Part shown: in pieces, positions 19,058 to 30,128 of the stretch
Layout of the letters: every line of letters begins with the position of its first letter
Numbering within the stretch: the first letter of the stretch is position 1
DNA from: Sulfurisphaera ohwakuensis
GTDB taxonomy: Archaea; Thermoproteota; Thermoprotei_A; Sulfolobales; Sulfolobaceae
Assembly: GCF_009729055.1 (NCBI RefSeq)
Contig: NZ_CP045484.1
Location: 434,001-498,000, forward strand
Length of the DNA stretch: 64,000 nt
Reading direction: 5' to 3'
Program-made: the position numbers and the translations under genes
Notes under the pieces: generated by a model
The model's input: only the letters and a program-made list of their open reading frames with translations
Database searches by the model: none
Told to the model about the DNA's origin: nothing

Positions 19058-19321
19058 GTGAAGAAACTATTTCTATTTACTACCCCTAAAAGAACCTCAT
19101 CAATAGAAGATTATGAACTTGATATATTATATAAAATTTCTGATAAATTTTCACTAGGTGATTTACTTGAATATAGTAGATGGACAGAGGGGAATATTAA
19201 TTTTATTTATGCCAGATTTAAGGGTGGTTCTGTTAAGCTAAAATATATTGAGGGTAAAGAAGGTATTGCTCTTATTAGGGTTAAAAAGAGGTATCTAAAC
19301 AAGAATAAGGATTTCAGCTAA
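19058..19321 (+). CDS. Hypothetical protein
   Basis: 87 residues starting with GTG, basic, mixed alpha/beta; contains an acidic patch SIEDYELDILYKI and a basic C-terminal segment. No family recognised. A TATA-like TTTATTAG about 27 bp upstream supports the GTG as a leaderless start. The 3' end overlaps the convergent DUF1614 gene by 27 nt. Confidence 0.55.
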   Translation: MKKLFLFTTPKRTSSIEDYELDILYKISDKFSLGDLLEYSRWTEGNINFIYARFKGGSVKLKYIEGKEGIALIRVKKRYLNKNKDFS

Positions 19322-20029
19322 CATAACAGCAAATAAGCCGGACATAAATATCCCATCAAATGTTCCCATTCCTCCTATACTAACTATTTGTGGACTTGAC
19401 TCAATTATTCTCTTTAGATTAAATAAGTCTGCACCAATAAGTGAACCTAAAACACTACTTACGTAAGCCGATACTGGGACCAGATAACTCATTTTAAAGA
19501 AAAACGCATAGCTTATTAATGCTGAGAATAAAGGTGCTATTAAAGGATTCATCACGACCCCTACTCCAGTAATCACTTTTGAGAATACGTTGCATATAAT
19601 GCTCAATAAAATTATATCTACGATAAGTAAAATTATAGAAAAACCATGAAAGGCTAAAAATATTAGTGTTATTGATAATAACGAAGGAATAATAGCTCCT
19701 CCAACATTAACAGCAACTAATGTCTTTCTTAACTGATAAGAGAGCCTAGGCACGTAAATAGGAATTCCAAAAACGTATACGACATCAACCTCTGGAGCTA
19801 GTGCTGGTCTATTTATTTCTTTCACAACAATATTTACTGGACTAAGGATTAAACTTAACAAAGCTAGTTCTACTGCTAAAAAATAACTTATTGCTTCATT
19901 AACTCCAACTATCTTAAGTAAACTTGAAAAATATCCTATAGAGATAATGAATATTATTAGGCCTAAAAATGCATAACCTATAGCGTAAATTCCCCTAAAA
20001 GGAGTTAGTATTAGAACTCTTTTAGCCAC
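19295..20029 (-). CDS. DUF1614 family membrane protein
   Basis: 244 residues with about 6-7 membrane helices and the C-terminal GGMGTFDGIFMSGLFAVMLAE motif typical of DUF1614. Function unknown. The GTG start shares one base with the stop of the CobY-like gene (TAGTG), so the pair is translationally coupled. The steady partner genes (CobY-like, AIR-synthase-like) hint at a shared cofactor pathway (inference). Confidence 0.85.
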   Translation of the reverse strand: MAKRVLILTPFRGIYAIGYAFLGLIIFIISIGYFSSLLKIVGVNEAISYFLAVELALLSLILSPVNIVVKEINRPALAPEVDVVYVFGIPIYVPRLSYQLRKTLVAVNVGGAIIPSLLSITLIFLAFHGFSIILLIVDIILLSIICNVFSKVITGVGVVMNPLIAPLFSALISYAFFFKMSYLVPVSAYVSSVLGSLIGADLFNLKRIIESSPQIVSIGGMGTFDGIFMSGLFAVMLAEILILV

Positions 20030-20517
20030 TAGCTATATTCTATTGTCTTGCATAAATTTTTAACAGTAATGTAGTCTGATAAAGTGTTTACATTAATTAT
20101 TTCTCCTTCATAGTAAACATCCTCATACTCATTAAGTTTTAATTCATTCCATAAGCTAATTCCTACAAAACCAGATTTAGTTACAAGAGTGCATATAGAT
20201 TTCTTACATGAATAGAGCTTATATATTGCTTCTTCTGGAATAAATGGAGTATCTGCAGGGACAACAATTACTGGTAGACCAACCTTTCCTATAGCTTGAA
20301 TAACGTCATTTTCATAACCTTTACCATCTGTAATAACTTTCTTAAAAGAGGAAAATATAAGAGGATTATATCTTGTTATGGCTAAATAAATCTCATCTGT
20401 AAAGTTAAGCAAGGATCTATAAACCCAATAGAACATTGGATAACCGCACAAGTCAATCAATGGTTTTAATGGTGATAGTCTAGTCCCTTTTCCTCCAGCC
20501 ATAATAATTGCTTTCAA
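20029..20517 (-). CDS. cobY: CobY-like nucleotidyltransferase
   Basis: A small nucleotidyltransferase of about 162 residues with the sugar-nucleotide motif MAGGKGTRLSPLKPL and a VVPADTPFIPEE metal site. It fits CobY, the archaeal GTP:adenosylcobinamide-phosphate guanylyltransferase for B12 assembly; a MobA-like role is the alternative. The start is set at TTG 20517 (LKAIIMAGG); a TTG at 20538 would overlap the upstream gene further. Part of a three-gene operon. Confidence 0.75.
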   Translation of the reverse strand: MKAIIMAGGKGTRLSPLKPLIDLCGYPMFYWVYRSLLNFTDEIYLAITRYNPLIFSSFKKVITDGKGYENDVIQAIGKVGLPVIVVPADTPFIPEEAIYKLYSCKKSICTLVTKSGFVGISLWNELKLNEYEDVYYEGEIINVNTLSDYITVKNLCKTIEYS

Positions 20518-21430
20518 ACTTAACCAACTCTTCCTCAAAATCTTCCTTATATACTTTATCTCCTTTTACCTCTAAGACATCTTCCCCTTCTACTATCTTC
20601 CCTATGATTACTCCTCCAAACTCTTCAATTTTTTGTGGATTTCTTGTTATTACAATAAAAGCTCCAGACGAAATTAGCGTGTAAGGGTTAATATTCAAAA
20701 CTTTAGTAATCTCTAAAGTTTCTTGTAAAATTGGAGGATCTCTAAAGATAAGCACTTTTTTCTTAGTAGACTTTGCAACCTCTAATAATGCTTGATATAT
20801 TCCTCCTTCAGTAGCATCATGCATAGCTATTACATCATCCTTAACTTTCAGTGCTTTTTCTTGAACTGGGATGAAATATTTTAGTTTTTTGGCCTTCTCT
20901 AATATCTCATGTTTAACTCCCCTTTTAACCAATTCATTTTCAAATTCATTAGCCAATATCCACGTCCCTTCAGTACCAGCAAAACCAAAAACTCCTATAT
21001 AATCACCAACTTTACCATCAGAGAGTTTCATTATTTTATCACTAAACGAAAATGCAGTTGTAACTACAATATCTTGTTGTAAACCTCTTGTAACTTCTGT
21101 ATGTCCACCTACTACTGAACATCCAATAAAATTACATGCCTCATTAATTCCATCAATTATTACATCCAGATTTTCCCTTTTTGTAAGAAGAACGGTAGTT
21201 AAAACCCATTTACATGGAACGCCTTTCATGTTAACATCGTTGCATGCAACTGCTACTGATAGAAACCCAGCATCTTTTCCTGCTTCCGTAATTGGATCTG
21301 AATGAATAACCAAATAATTTCCTTCACTCCTTATGATTGCATCATCTTCTCCTATTTCTGGACAAATCTCACAATTTCCGGTCTTTATTTTATTCAAAAA
21401 GTCTCTTACTGGAATTTTTCCAAAAAACAT
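20480..21430 (-). CDS. AIR synthase-related (PurM/HypE/ThiL superfamily) protein
   Basis: About 317 residues. The N domain has PEIGEDDAIIRSEGNYLVIHSDP and AVACNDVNMKGVPCKWV; the C domain has VGGHTEVTRG and MHDATEGGIYQALLEVAK, all hallmarks of the ATP-binding PurM fold. It lacks the C-terminal cysteine of HypE. Function is unproven; small-molecule phosphorylation is likely. The start at ATG 21430 is the fusion-free one; it is divergent from the ABC ATPase with only 27 bp between start codons. Confidence 0.75.
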   Translation of the reverse strand: MFFGKIPVRDFLNKIKTGNCEICPEIGEDDAIIRSEGNYLVIHSDPITEAGKDAGFLSVAVACNDVNMKGVPCKWVLTTVLLTKRENLDVIIDGINEACNFIGCSVVGGHTEVTRGLQQDIVVTTAFSFSDKIMKLSDGKVGDYIGVFGFAGTEGTWILANEFENELVKRGVKHEILEKAKKLKYFIPVQEKALKVKDDVIAMHDATEGGIYQALLEVAKSTKKKVLIFRDPPILQETLEITKVLNINPYTLISSGAFIVITRNPQKIEEFGGVIIGKIVEGEDVLEVKGDKVYKEDFEEELVKFESNYYGWRKRD

Positions 21431-21457
21431 AAATTTTATACGGTGAAGTGGGTAAAT
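21431..21457. promoter_or_regulatory. 27-bp divergent promoter region
   Basis: Only 27 bp separate the ATG codons of the AIR-synthase-like gene (minus) and the ABC ATPase (plus). AAATTTTATAC at 21431-21440 can serve the plus strand; the minus strand has only a weaker CATATTTAC. The two promoters must overlap, so expression may be mutually exclusive. Confidence 0.4.
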
Positions 21458-22186
21458 ATGCATATTATTGAAGTTGAAGATCTTTGGAAGATTTATAAGA
21501 ATGGTATTGAAGCTTTACGCGGTATTTCCTTCACCGTAGATGAGGGAGAAATTTTCTCATTTCTAGGTCCTAACGGAGCTGGGAAAACTACAACGATAAA
21601 AATCCTTTCTTGTGTATTAAAACCTTCTAAAGGTAAAGTAGTAGTCAATGGTTTTTCTTCACCTAAAGAATGCGAAAAAATTAGGAAAATTATAACCACT
21701 GTTCCCCAAGAATTTCAAGGTTTTTCTGATCTAACTGTAAGAGAAAACATTGAATATTTTGCAAAGCTTTATGATACAACAGATAAAGTTGATGAAATTA
21801 TACAGAAACTAAATTTGAAAGAACATGAAAGGAAGAGATTTAAGGAATTATCTGGTGGTTTGAAAAGAAAAGTTGCCATAGCGTGCGGTCTTGTTGGCAA
21901 TCCAAAAGTAATATTTCTTGATGAGCCTACAGTAGGATTGGATCCCAAATCTAGAAGAAATTTATGGGAATTAATTAAATCATTAAAAGATATGAAAATA
22001 ACTATTTTTTTAGCAACTCATTACCTAGAAGAGGCAGAACGACTAGCAGATAGAGTTGGTGTACTATATAAGGGTAAGATAGTCAGAATTTCAACACCAT
22101 CAGAATTAATGAATGAGTTCAAGAAAGAGAATTTAGAAGAGGCCTATTTGGCATTAATGGAAGAAATGAAAAGTGAGGAAGAATGA
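21458..22186 (+). CDS. ABC transporter ATPase (ABC-2 exporter type)
   Basis: 243 residues with Walker A GPNGAGKTTT, Q-loop TTVPQEFQG, signature LSGGLKRKVAIACGL, Walker B VIFLDEPTVGLDP and switch histidine in ATHY. The best match is the exporter class that pairs with ABC-2 membrane proteins. The reading frame is open further upstream, but the ATG at 21458 matches the family start. It overlaps the next gene by 4 nt (ATGA). Confidence 0.9.
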   Translation: MHIIEVEDLWKIYKNGIEALRGISFTVDEGEIFSFLGPNGAGKTTTIKILSCVLKPSKGKVVVNGFSSPKECEKIRKIITTVPQEFQGFSDLTVRENIEYFAKLYDTTDKVDEIIQKLNLKEHERKRFKELSGGLKRKVAIACGLVGNPKVIFLDEPTVGLDPKSRRNLWELIKSLKDMKITIFLATHYLEEAERLADRVGVLYKGKIVRISTPSELMNEFKKENLEEAYLALMEEMKSEEE

Positions 22187-23166
22187 AAAAAATTATACCA
22201 ACAACGATAGCAATAATAAAAGATAATTTAAGAAGTCCTATTACTATTTTCTTTATTCTATTTTTCCCTTTAATGTTGGCAATAATATTCTCTTTAATAT
22301 CAGTAGTTCCTCAACAACATATAGTAGTTTATGTTAATGGTAAAAATGATAGTGAGATTGCTTCATATTTAAATCAAAGTAAATTATTCATAGGTATTGT
22401 AGGTGGTAATCCTCAGCTAGTAAAGCTTAATCAACAAGTTATATTTTATAATTCGACAAGTAAAAAGGTCTATTATAATCAACTTGAAGCTAATTTTATT
22501 CCTGTCCTTGAGACGTATCTATTATCCATTCATCAAAAAGATCTTCTTTCCTCATATGAGTTAATAACAAGAAACACTCCAGAGGCTTATGAAATTTCTG
22601 GAGTTATTGGTGTTATATCTTTGTCTAATGGTATTTTGGGTATTACGGGCGTAGGAAGTGGTTATTATAGGGATAAGCTTATTGAAAGATTAGCTTCTTC
22701 GCCACTTAAAGATTATGAATGGGTAATTTCCTTAATGTTATATGAGGTTCTAATTACAATAATGTCTACTATAGTGGTTCTTATATTCGGTATAATTATC
22801 GGTTTCCTGCCAATTATTAGCTTATCATTTATTGGCATTCTTGCTCTATCAACATTAATGTTCTCTGGACTTGGTGCAATAATTTTCGGTCTATCACCAA
22901 AGGACAAAATAGCTATTTCTAATACTGTAGCTACAGTTATAGTTTTTCCACTCATGTTTATTAGTAATGCGTTCTTTTATGTTGATGAATTTCCACAGTT
23001 TTTCAGAGCCTTTGTTAGTTATCAACCTGTATCTTTAGTTAATGATATGGTTAGGGATATTCTTATTTACGATAAATTGCCAAGTCCCACAAACTTCTTT
23101 ATTATTATCCTTTTAACCGCAATATTTATAGGAATAGGGAGTAGGCTGTTAAAACTTAGAGAATAG
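22183..23166 (+). CDS. ABC-2 type transporter permease
   Basis: 327 residues: one N-terminal membrane helix, a large extracytoplasmic domain (about 45-170), then five helices with the ABC-2 pattern ending GIGSRLLKLRE. With the preceding ATPase it forms an exporter; the substrate (lipid, drug or peptide) cannot be told. The 3' end overlaps the convergent crotonase gene by 11 nt. Confidence 0.88.
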   Translation: MKKIIPTTIAIIKDNLRSPITIFFILFFPLMLAIIFSLISVVPQQHIVVYVNGKNDSEIASYLNQSKLFIGIVGGNPQLVKLNQQVIFYNSTSKKVYYNQLEANFIPVLETYLLSIHQKDLLSSYELITRNTPEAYEISGVIGVISLSNGILGITGVGSGYYRDKLIERLASSPLKDYEWVISLMLYEVLITIMSTIVVLIFGIIIGFLPIISLSFIGILALSTLMFSGLGAIIFGLSPKDKIAISNTVATVIVFPLMFISNAFFYVDEFPQFFRAFVSYQPVSLVNDMVRDILIYDKLPSPTNFFIIILLTAIFIGIGSRLLKLRE

Positions 23167-23914
23167 CCCATTTAGGCTTAGTTTTAGTTAGAAACGATAT
23201 TACTCCTGTCCTAGCGTCTTCTGTTAATACTTGGTCAATTAGTTCTTGGAAAGCTTTTTCTAACTCTTTTTCATGTTCCGTGAATAAAATTTTCCTCATC
23301 ATGGATAAAGACGAAGGTGCTATTTGCTTAAGCTCTCTAATTAAGTTAGCATTTGTATCTTCAAAATTATCAGTTATTTCATAAACTAAGCCTATTTGTT
23401 TTGCTTCTTCTGCATTTAATTCTCTCCCTAAAAATGCCATTTTTAACACATTGTTCCATCCAAGCCTATATTTTCCTAGTGTAAGCATTACTGGAGGGAA
23501 TACTCCTATTTTTCCACCAGGAACTGCGAATTTTGAATTTTTTGATGCAATAACAAAATCAGTTGCTAATAGGATTTCCATTGATGCACCATAAGCTATA
23601 CCTTCGACATTTGCTATTGTAATTTTGGATAAATTAAGCAAAGTTCGAAACATTTCGAACATTGTTGAAAAGAAATTTGTGGCATATTCTCTATTATCTG
23701 AAGCTCTTCTTAGTTCGCCTATGTCTGCTCCTGCACCAAAATTATTTATTCCCCTTATAATCACAAATCTAACTTCTTTATTTGAGTCTAACATTCTCAA
23801 GGAATCTATAAGATTATGCATAAACTTTATATCCACTAGATTGTATTTTCCTTCTTCATTACTTATCAGTATTTTACCTATATCCGACTCTTTTTGAACA
23901 AGTACTTTAGTCAT
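23156..23914 (-). CDS. Enoyl-CoA hydratase/isomerase family protein
   Basis: A 252-residue crotonase. The first oxyanion-hole loop NNFGAGADIGEL and the second AYGASMEILLATDFVIA are clear. The first catalytic glutamate is kept (E113), but the second, in the usual F-x-x-P-E position, is glycine (G133 in FAVPGGKIGVFP). Loss of that glutamate argues for an isomerase or other crotonase reaction rather than simple hydration. It stands alone, convergent with the ABC exporter. Confidence 0.85.
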   Translation of the reverse strand: MTKVLVQKESDIGKILISNEEGKYNLVDIKFMHNLIDSLRMLDSNKEVRFVIIRGINNFGAGADIGELRRASDNREYATNFFSTMFEMFRTLLNLSKITIANVEGIAYGASMEILLATDFVIASKNSKFAVPGGKIGVFPPVMLTLGKYRLGWNNVLKMAFLGRELNAEEAKQIGLVYEITDNFEDTNANLIRELKQIAPSSLSMMRKILFTEHEKELEKAFQELIDQVLTEDARTGVISFLTKTKPKWAIL

Positions 23915-24033
23915 TTATTAGTTGATTGCAAAGGTCTCTTATAATCTTTTCTTGCTTTTTGTTGGAAAATAAGGAACTAAAAAATAAACAAAATTAAATA
24001 TTTCGTTTAAATGCTTTTATACATCTTTATTAA

Positions 24034-24044
24034 CTTTATAAAAA
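24034..24044 (+). promoter_or_regulatory. TATA promoter of doxB-like gene
   Basis: CTTTATAAAAA centred near 24039. The expected RNA start is about 24066, leaving a leader of about 29 nt that carries the ribosome site AGGTGA at 24084-24089, 5 nt before the ATG. This leadered arrangement is the exception among monocistronic genes here. Confidence 0.6.
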
Positions 24045-24094
24045 TACATTTAAGTCAGAAAAAGTAAAAAGTGGTATCTGATTAGGTGAAAGTC

Positions 24095-25784
<1,690 letters not shown>

Positions 25785-25795
<11 letters not shown>

Positions 25796-26024
25796 TAACT
25801 TTTTTTCCTATTTGTTTTAATATTTCTTCATGTTCTGGGAATCTTTTCTCTTGATATCTTGAAAAAATTAGTTCCCCATCTAAATATACATCAAATATTC
25901 CATTTTTGCCCTGTTCCAAAGTGACTTCTACGTTCTCAAAATAAGCGAGTATATCTCTAGCTAAATTTATAGCTCTATCTAAATATCCGCAAGGTCTACA
26001 GTAAACTATCTTTACGGAGTGCAT
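25785..26024 (-). CDS. SelW/SelT/Rdx-type thioredoxin-like protein
   Basis: 79 residues with the redox motif CRPC (C9, C12) right after the first beta strand (KIVYCRPCGY) and a GIFDVYLDGELIFSR segment typical of Rdx/SelW proteins. In selenoprotein W one of these cysteines is selenocysteine; here both are cysteines. It probably acts in thiol redox or sulfur handling. The stop overlaps doxB's end by 11 nt; it opens toward the sulfur cluster. Confidence 0.85.
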
Positions 26025-26167
26025 ACTAAATTTTCTTTTTCTTTCTTAATATGCCTTTCTTTATAATGTTTTAAAGGTTGTGAAATAAAGGCTTTATAAA
26101 ATTGTTTTACTTGACTTTTTATAAAATCATGATATAAGGCTATAATTTGTTAAGTATGTGAACTAAA

Positions 26168-26523
26168 ATGAGAATAGTTGTAACATATGACAAGGAATTT
26201 AATCTAAAACCTCTCGATGAGGCAGAAATAATTGGGCTAATCGATGAAGAAAAGAAAGAAGTGGAGCAATACGAGAATCCTGGTATTGGGAGTAAAGAAA
26301 TGACCATGGATGCAATCTTAAGTCTTAATCCAGACGCTATAGTAGTTAGTAAAGGTTTCTTATGCCCCGGTTCTTATATGATGTCTTATGGAAGAATAAA
26401 ATATATACCAACAGAATTCAAGACATTAAATGATGTGTTGAATCACCTAGAAGAATTAAAAAAGAATATGAAAGAAGAATTAGAAGAAGACATGTATGCT
26501 GAAGAACACATGCATCATCGCTT

Positions 26524-26530
<7 letters not shown>
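26168..26530 (+). CDS. NifX/NafY-like (RNase H-fold) protein
   Basis: 120 residues. The first 95 look like the dinitrogenase iron-molybdenum cofactor-binding fold: MRIVVTYD, then an EAEIIGLIDEE segment, then MDAILSLNPDAIVVSKGFLCPGSYM and the final helix LNDVLNHLEEL. The C-terminal tail is acidic with a His-rich end (EEHMHHRFY), a possible metal site. No nitrogenase genes are near, so metal or sulfur carriage is the likelier role. Fold call is moderate. Confidence 0.55.
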
Positions 26531-26925
<395 letters not shown>

Positions 26926-27125
26926 TTCTAATCTATCTTTAACATTGTTAAAGGAGCTTAAATTTTTTTCTTTTAAAAGAATTTAACTCAATTAGTTTGT
27001 TTTCAATAAAAGAAACAATCTATATCTCATTTTGGTATTTCCAAAACTATTATTGGCTTTGTAAAAACTATATTTAGTAAAAATTGTACATATAAAATAA
27101 AATTTTATGAAAATGCATTTAGCGA

Positions 27126-27137
27126 AATATTTAAATA
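27126..27137 (+). promoter_or_regulatory. TATA promoter of the tusA-sqr-dsrE-DUF1641 operon
   Basis: AATATTTAAATA preceded by GCGA gives a predicted RNA start near 27158. The short leader carries GGGGTG at 27162-27167, 6 nt before the ATG at 27174. Confidence 0.55.
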
Positions 27138-27173
27138 TTGTATAAGATATGAATATAATAAGGGGTGTATTAT

Positions 27174-27407
27174 ATGAGTCAACTCAAAATATATAAAGAA
27201 CTTGATCTAACAAGCTCTTCATGTGCTGGTCCTATAGGAGAACTTTCTGGCGTACTAGAAGAAATTAAAGAAGGAGAGGCTGTTAAAGTAATTTTAGGAG
27301 ATGAAGCCACTAAAAAAGATGTAGAAGCTTTTGTAAAGAAAAAGGGGTATAAGATAGTCCAATCTACACAAGATGGAAAGAATTTTGTACTCCTAATTAC
27401 TAGGTGA
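27174..27407 (+). CDS. TusA-like sulfur carrier
   Basis: 77 residues with the TusA beta-alpha-beta fold: KELDLTSSSCAGPIGELSGVLEEIKEGEAVKVILGDEATKKDVEAF in pieces. The sulfur-carrying cysteine is C17. The usual C-P-x-P motif reads C-A-G-P, losing the first proline. TusA proteins take sulfur from rhodanese or DsrE partners and hand it on. First gene of a tight operon with SQR, DsrE and DUF1641. Confidence 0.85.
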   Translation: MSQLKIYKELDLTSSSCAGPIGELSGVLEEIKEGEAVKVILGDEATKKDVEAFVKKKGYKIVQSTQDGKNFVLLITR

Positions 27408-27413
27408 GAGAAA

Positions 27414-28568
27414 ATGAAGAGAGTTATAATTGCTGGAGGAAATATAGCTGGTACAATTGTTGCAAATAGGTTAGCTAAAAAGCTAGATGAAGAGTTAGAT
27501 AAGGGCGAAGTAGAAATAGTGGTTCTTAATAACACTGATGAGCATGTTTACTTGCCCGGTCAATTATTAGTTGCTTATGGTTTAGAGAACCCAATCGAAT
27601 TAAAAAGGAAAGAGAGCGAATTGTTAGATCCTAGGATTAAATTCCTTCACGGACAGAAGGGTACTATAACAAAAATAGATGTTGCAAATCATTCAGTTAT
27701 AACAGCCGATGGATTGTCTCATTCATACGATTATTTAGTTATAACTACTGGTGTTGAATATACTTGGGATGAGGTTCCAGGTTATAGATCTGCAGCATTA
27801 TCTCCATATGAGTTTGACGGGGCATTAAAGATGAGGGAGGCATTAGAAAAATTCCAAGGAGGTACTGTTGTAGTTAATGTAGCTAAACTGCCTCATAGAT
27901 GTCCAGTTGCGCCATTGGAAATGACTTTAATACTTGATGATTATTTAAGAAAGAGAGGAATTAGAGATAAGACAAAGATAATATACACTTATCCGACTCA
28001 AGGGGTATTTGGTAGACCTATAACAAATAAGTTTATGCTAAAATTATTTGAGGAAAGGGGCATAGAAGTTCATTCACCATTTAATGTTACTAAAGTAGAT
28101 CCTAATGAGAAAATTATTGAATCACAAGAAGGTGGTAAGATTAAGTTCGACCTATTATTAGGTGTACCTCCAAACATGGGTGCTAAAGTTATTGAAGATT
28201 CTGGAATTGGTGACAGAAGAAGATGGGTACCAACTGATAAATTCACGCTAAGAATGAAAGATCAAAGCAATGTATATGTAATGGGTGATGCAACAGATTT
28301 ACCGGTGTCAAAGGCTGGATCTACAGCTGATTTTGAATCTTATATTGTTGCTCATAACATTGCTAATGATATTAAAGGAAACATGGGTGTAAAGCATTAT
28401 GGAGGAGACGTATTATGTTATATAGCTACTGGTACAGATACGGCAACGTATATTAGATTTAGCTATACGATGAACGAGAATCCACCACCACCTTCATATG
28501 TACATTGGTGGGGTAAAATAGGGTATAATAAATTATACTGGACTGTAACGGCTAAAGCTGTGGTGTGA
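27414..28568 (+). CDS. sqr: Sulfide:quinone oxidoreductase
   Basis: FAD flavoprotein of 384 residues that oxidises sulfide and reduces membrane quinone. The dinucleotide-binding start is [12 protein letters not shown]; the second is [11 protein letters not shown]. Only two cysteines are present, C163 in [10 protein letters not shown] and C335 in VLCYIATG, at the positions that form the redox pair in SQR; the third cysteine of some SQRs is absent. The C-terminus has a Trp/Tyr-rich amphipathic stretch for membrane attachment. 6 nt after tusA. Confidence 0.9.
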   Translation: MKRVIIAGGNIAGTIVANRLAKKLDEELDKGEVEIVVLNNTDEHVYLPGQLLVAYGLENPIELKRKESELLDPRIKFLHGQKGTITKIDVANHSVITADGLSHSYDYLVITTGVEYTWDEVPGYRSAALSPYEFDGALKMREALEKFQGGTVVVNVAKLPHRCPVAPLEMTLILDDYLRKRGIRDKTKIIYTYPTQGVFGRPITNKFMLKLFEERGIEVHSPFNVTKVDPNEKIIESQEGGKIKFDLLLGVPPNMGAKVIEDSGIGDRRRWVPTDKFTLRMKDQSNVYVMGDATDLPVSKAGSTADFESYIVAHNIANDIKGNMGVKHYGGDVLCYIATGTDTATYIRFSYTMNENPPPPSYVHWWGKIGYNKLYWTVTAKAVV

Positions 28569-28569
28569 A

Positions 28570-28953
28570 ATGGCCAAAGTAGGGATTGTTTTAGGTACTA
28601 ATGAACTTTCAAAAGTCCTATATGCTGGAATGTGGGCTGTAATATCAACATCAATGGGAGACGAAGTAATAGTTTTTGCTACCATGGACGGTGTTAAAGC
28701 TTTCCTTAAGGAAAACCCAGATTTTAAAGTTACTGATGAAGCCTCAAAAAAAGTAAAAGAGAGTAAAGAGGATGTTCTGTCTTACTATAGAAAGGCCAAG
28801 AAAACTGGGAAACTTAAAATCTATGCATGTTCTTATGCATCTAAGCTTTTCGGTTTAGAGAAAGGTAACTATGATGATGTAGTTGATGATATTGTAGGAA
28901 TTACAAGTTTTCAAATGGATTTAGAGGGAGGTCAACTACTTTCAATTTGGTGA
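28570..28953 (+). CDS. DsrE-family sulfur carrier
   Basis: 127 residues of the DsrE/DsrEFH-like fold: KVGIVLGTNELSKVLYAG, then DEVIVFATMDGVKAF, then KIYACSYASKLFGL with a candidate sulfur-binding cysteine C87. It starts one base after the SQR stop, so the two are co-translated. Probable role: accept the sulfane sulfur made by SQR and pass it to TusA-like protein (inference from context). Confidence 0.88.
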   Translation: MAKVGIVLGTNELSKVLYAGMWAVISTSMGDEVIVFATMDGVKAFLKENPDFKVTDEASKKVKESKEDVLSYYRKAKKTGKLKIYACSYASKLFGLEKGNYDDVVDDIVGITSFQMDLEGGQLLSIW

Positions 28954-28957
28954 TTAA

Positions 28958-30079
28958 ATGCAAGAGCTTAATTTAGAGAAACTAGTAGAGAAACTTGATA
29001 ATAAAAAGATAGAAGAACTGACGGAAATCCTAGATCAACTTCCTACATTAAATGAGACACTAAAAACTGTCTCACAACTTAAAGAGTCTGGTGCGTTAGA
29101 TGCATTAGTTAATCTTTCATATTCAGCTAAAGTTGTAAGGGATATGTTAACTGATGATGCTATTGAAAATGTAGCAGATATGTTAGGAGGACTAATGGAA
29201 TTATCTGAAATTATATCAGAAAACGGCAATAAATTTGCTGAATTTGTGAAGCATCTAGACTTAATGGATGAGTTACTTCATACTCTTCATCAACTTAAAG
29301 AGACCGGTGCATTAAATGCTGCAATTGATGCATTATATGGATTAAAGACTTTGCGTGATATGTTGAATGATGAGGCTATAAGTAATTTATCTGATTCTCT
29401 TTCTGGCATTTTAGAATTTTCATCAGTATTCTTACAAAATTATGATAAAATTAGCGAAACTATAAGACATATAGGAGTCGTGAATGATCTTATACTAAAA
29501 GTTAAAGAATTAAACGATTCAGGGGCGCTGAATGCATTGACTGATTCAGCTTATATGTTAAAGACTTTGCGTGATATGTTGAATGATGAGGCTATAAGTA
29601 ACCTAGCTACTTCAATATCCGGCTTACTTGAATTATCTTCCGCTGTATACGAAAACTATGATCATGTTATGAAAGTAATTAAAAATATTGATGTGGCTAG
29701 TGAAATTTTAGATAAAATGAAAGAATTAAAGTCTAGTGGTGCATTAGATGCAGTGTTTGATGCAACATATTTTCTAAAGACTTTGAAAGATATGTTAAAC
29801 GATGAGGCTGTAGCAAATATAACAACAACATTATCACTTACGCTAGATTTCTTACCTAGAGGTATAGAATTTCTCAATCATGCTATGAATCCAGTATTCT
29901 ATAACATGGTGTCTTCACTCACATCTCCAGAAGCTCAGAAACTTCTATCAAATCCCCCAAAGATTACTTTAGGTGGATTAGTTGCTGCATTTAGGGATGA
30001 AGATATTCAACGTGGCTTTGGTATTTTCTTAACAATTTTAAAAATTTTGGGGAAAAACTACAAAATAAATTTATCGTAG
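28958..30079 (+). CDS. DUF1641 protein with four tandem 72-residue repeats
   Basis: 373 residues, almost all helical. The DUF1641 core recurs four times with exact 72-residue spacing, with GALDA/GALNA at residues 45, 117, 189 and 261, each followed by a K-x-x-RDML-x-D(D/E)A segment. DUF1641 genes often sit beside SQR or formate dehydrogenase genes; function is unknown, and a helical scaffold or membrane-contact role is plausible. Most family members I know have one core. It begins 4 nt after dsrE. Confidence 0.88.
   Translation: MQELNLEKLVEKLDNKKIEELTEILDQLPTLNETLKTVSQLKESGALDALVNLSYSAKVVRDMLTDDAIENVADMLGGLMELSEIISENGNKFAEFVKHLDLMDELLHTLHQLKETGALNAAIDALYGLKTLRDMLNDEAISNLSDSLSGILEFSSVFLQNYDKISETIRHIGVVNDLILKVKELNDSGALNALTDSAYMLKTLRDMLNDEAISNLATSISGLLELSSAVYENYDHVMKVIKNIDVASEILDKMKELKSSGALDAVFDATYFLKTLKDMLNDEAVANITTTLSLTLDFLPRGIEFLNHAMNPVFYNMVSSLTSPEAQKLLSNPPKITLGGLVAAFRDEDIQRGFGIFLTILKILGKNYKINLS
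29342..29601 (+). repeat. 44-bp perfect direct repeat within DUF1641 gene
   Basis: The segment at 29342-29385 recurs base for base at 29558-29601, 216 bp (72 codons) apart. It encodes the LKTLRDMLNDEAISN part of repeats 2 and 3. Perfect identity at third positions suggests recent duplication or gene conversion between repeats. Confidence 0.85.
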
Positions 30080-30128
30080 AAAAGTTTTAAAGTGATCTTT
30101 TTTATATCTTTTTTTGGTGCATTCAAAT

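Noticed and set aside
21302-21457. N-terminal extension of the ABC ATPase frame
   Set aside because: It is antisense to the AIR-synthase-like gene and adds non-homologous sequence; the family start is at 21458.
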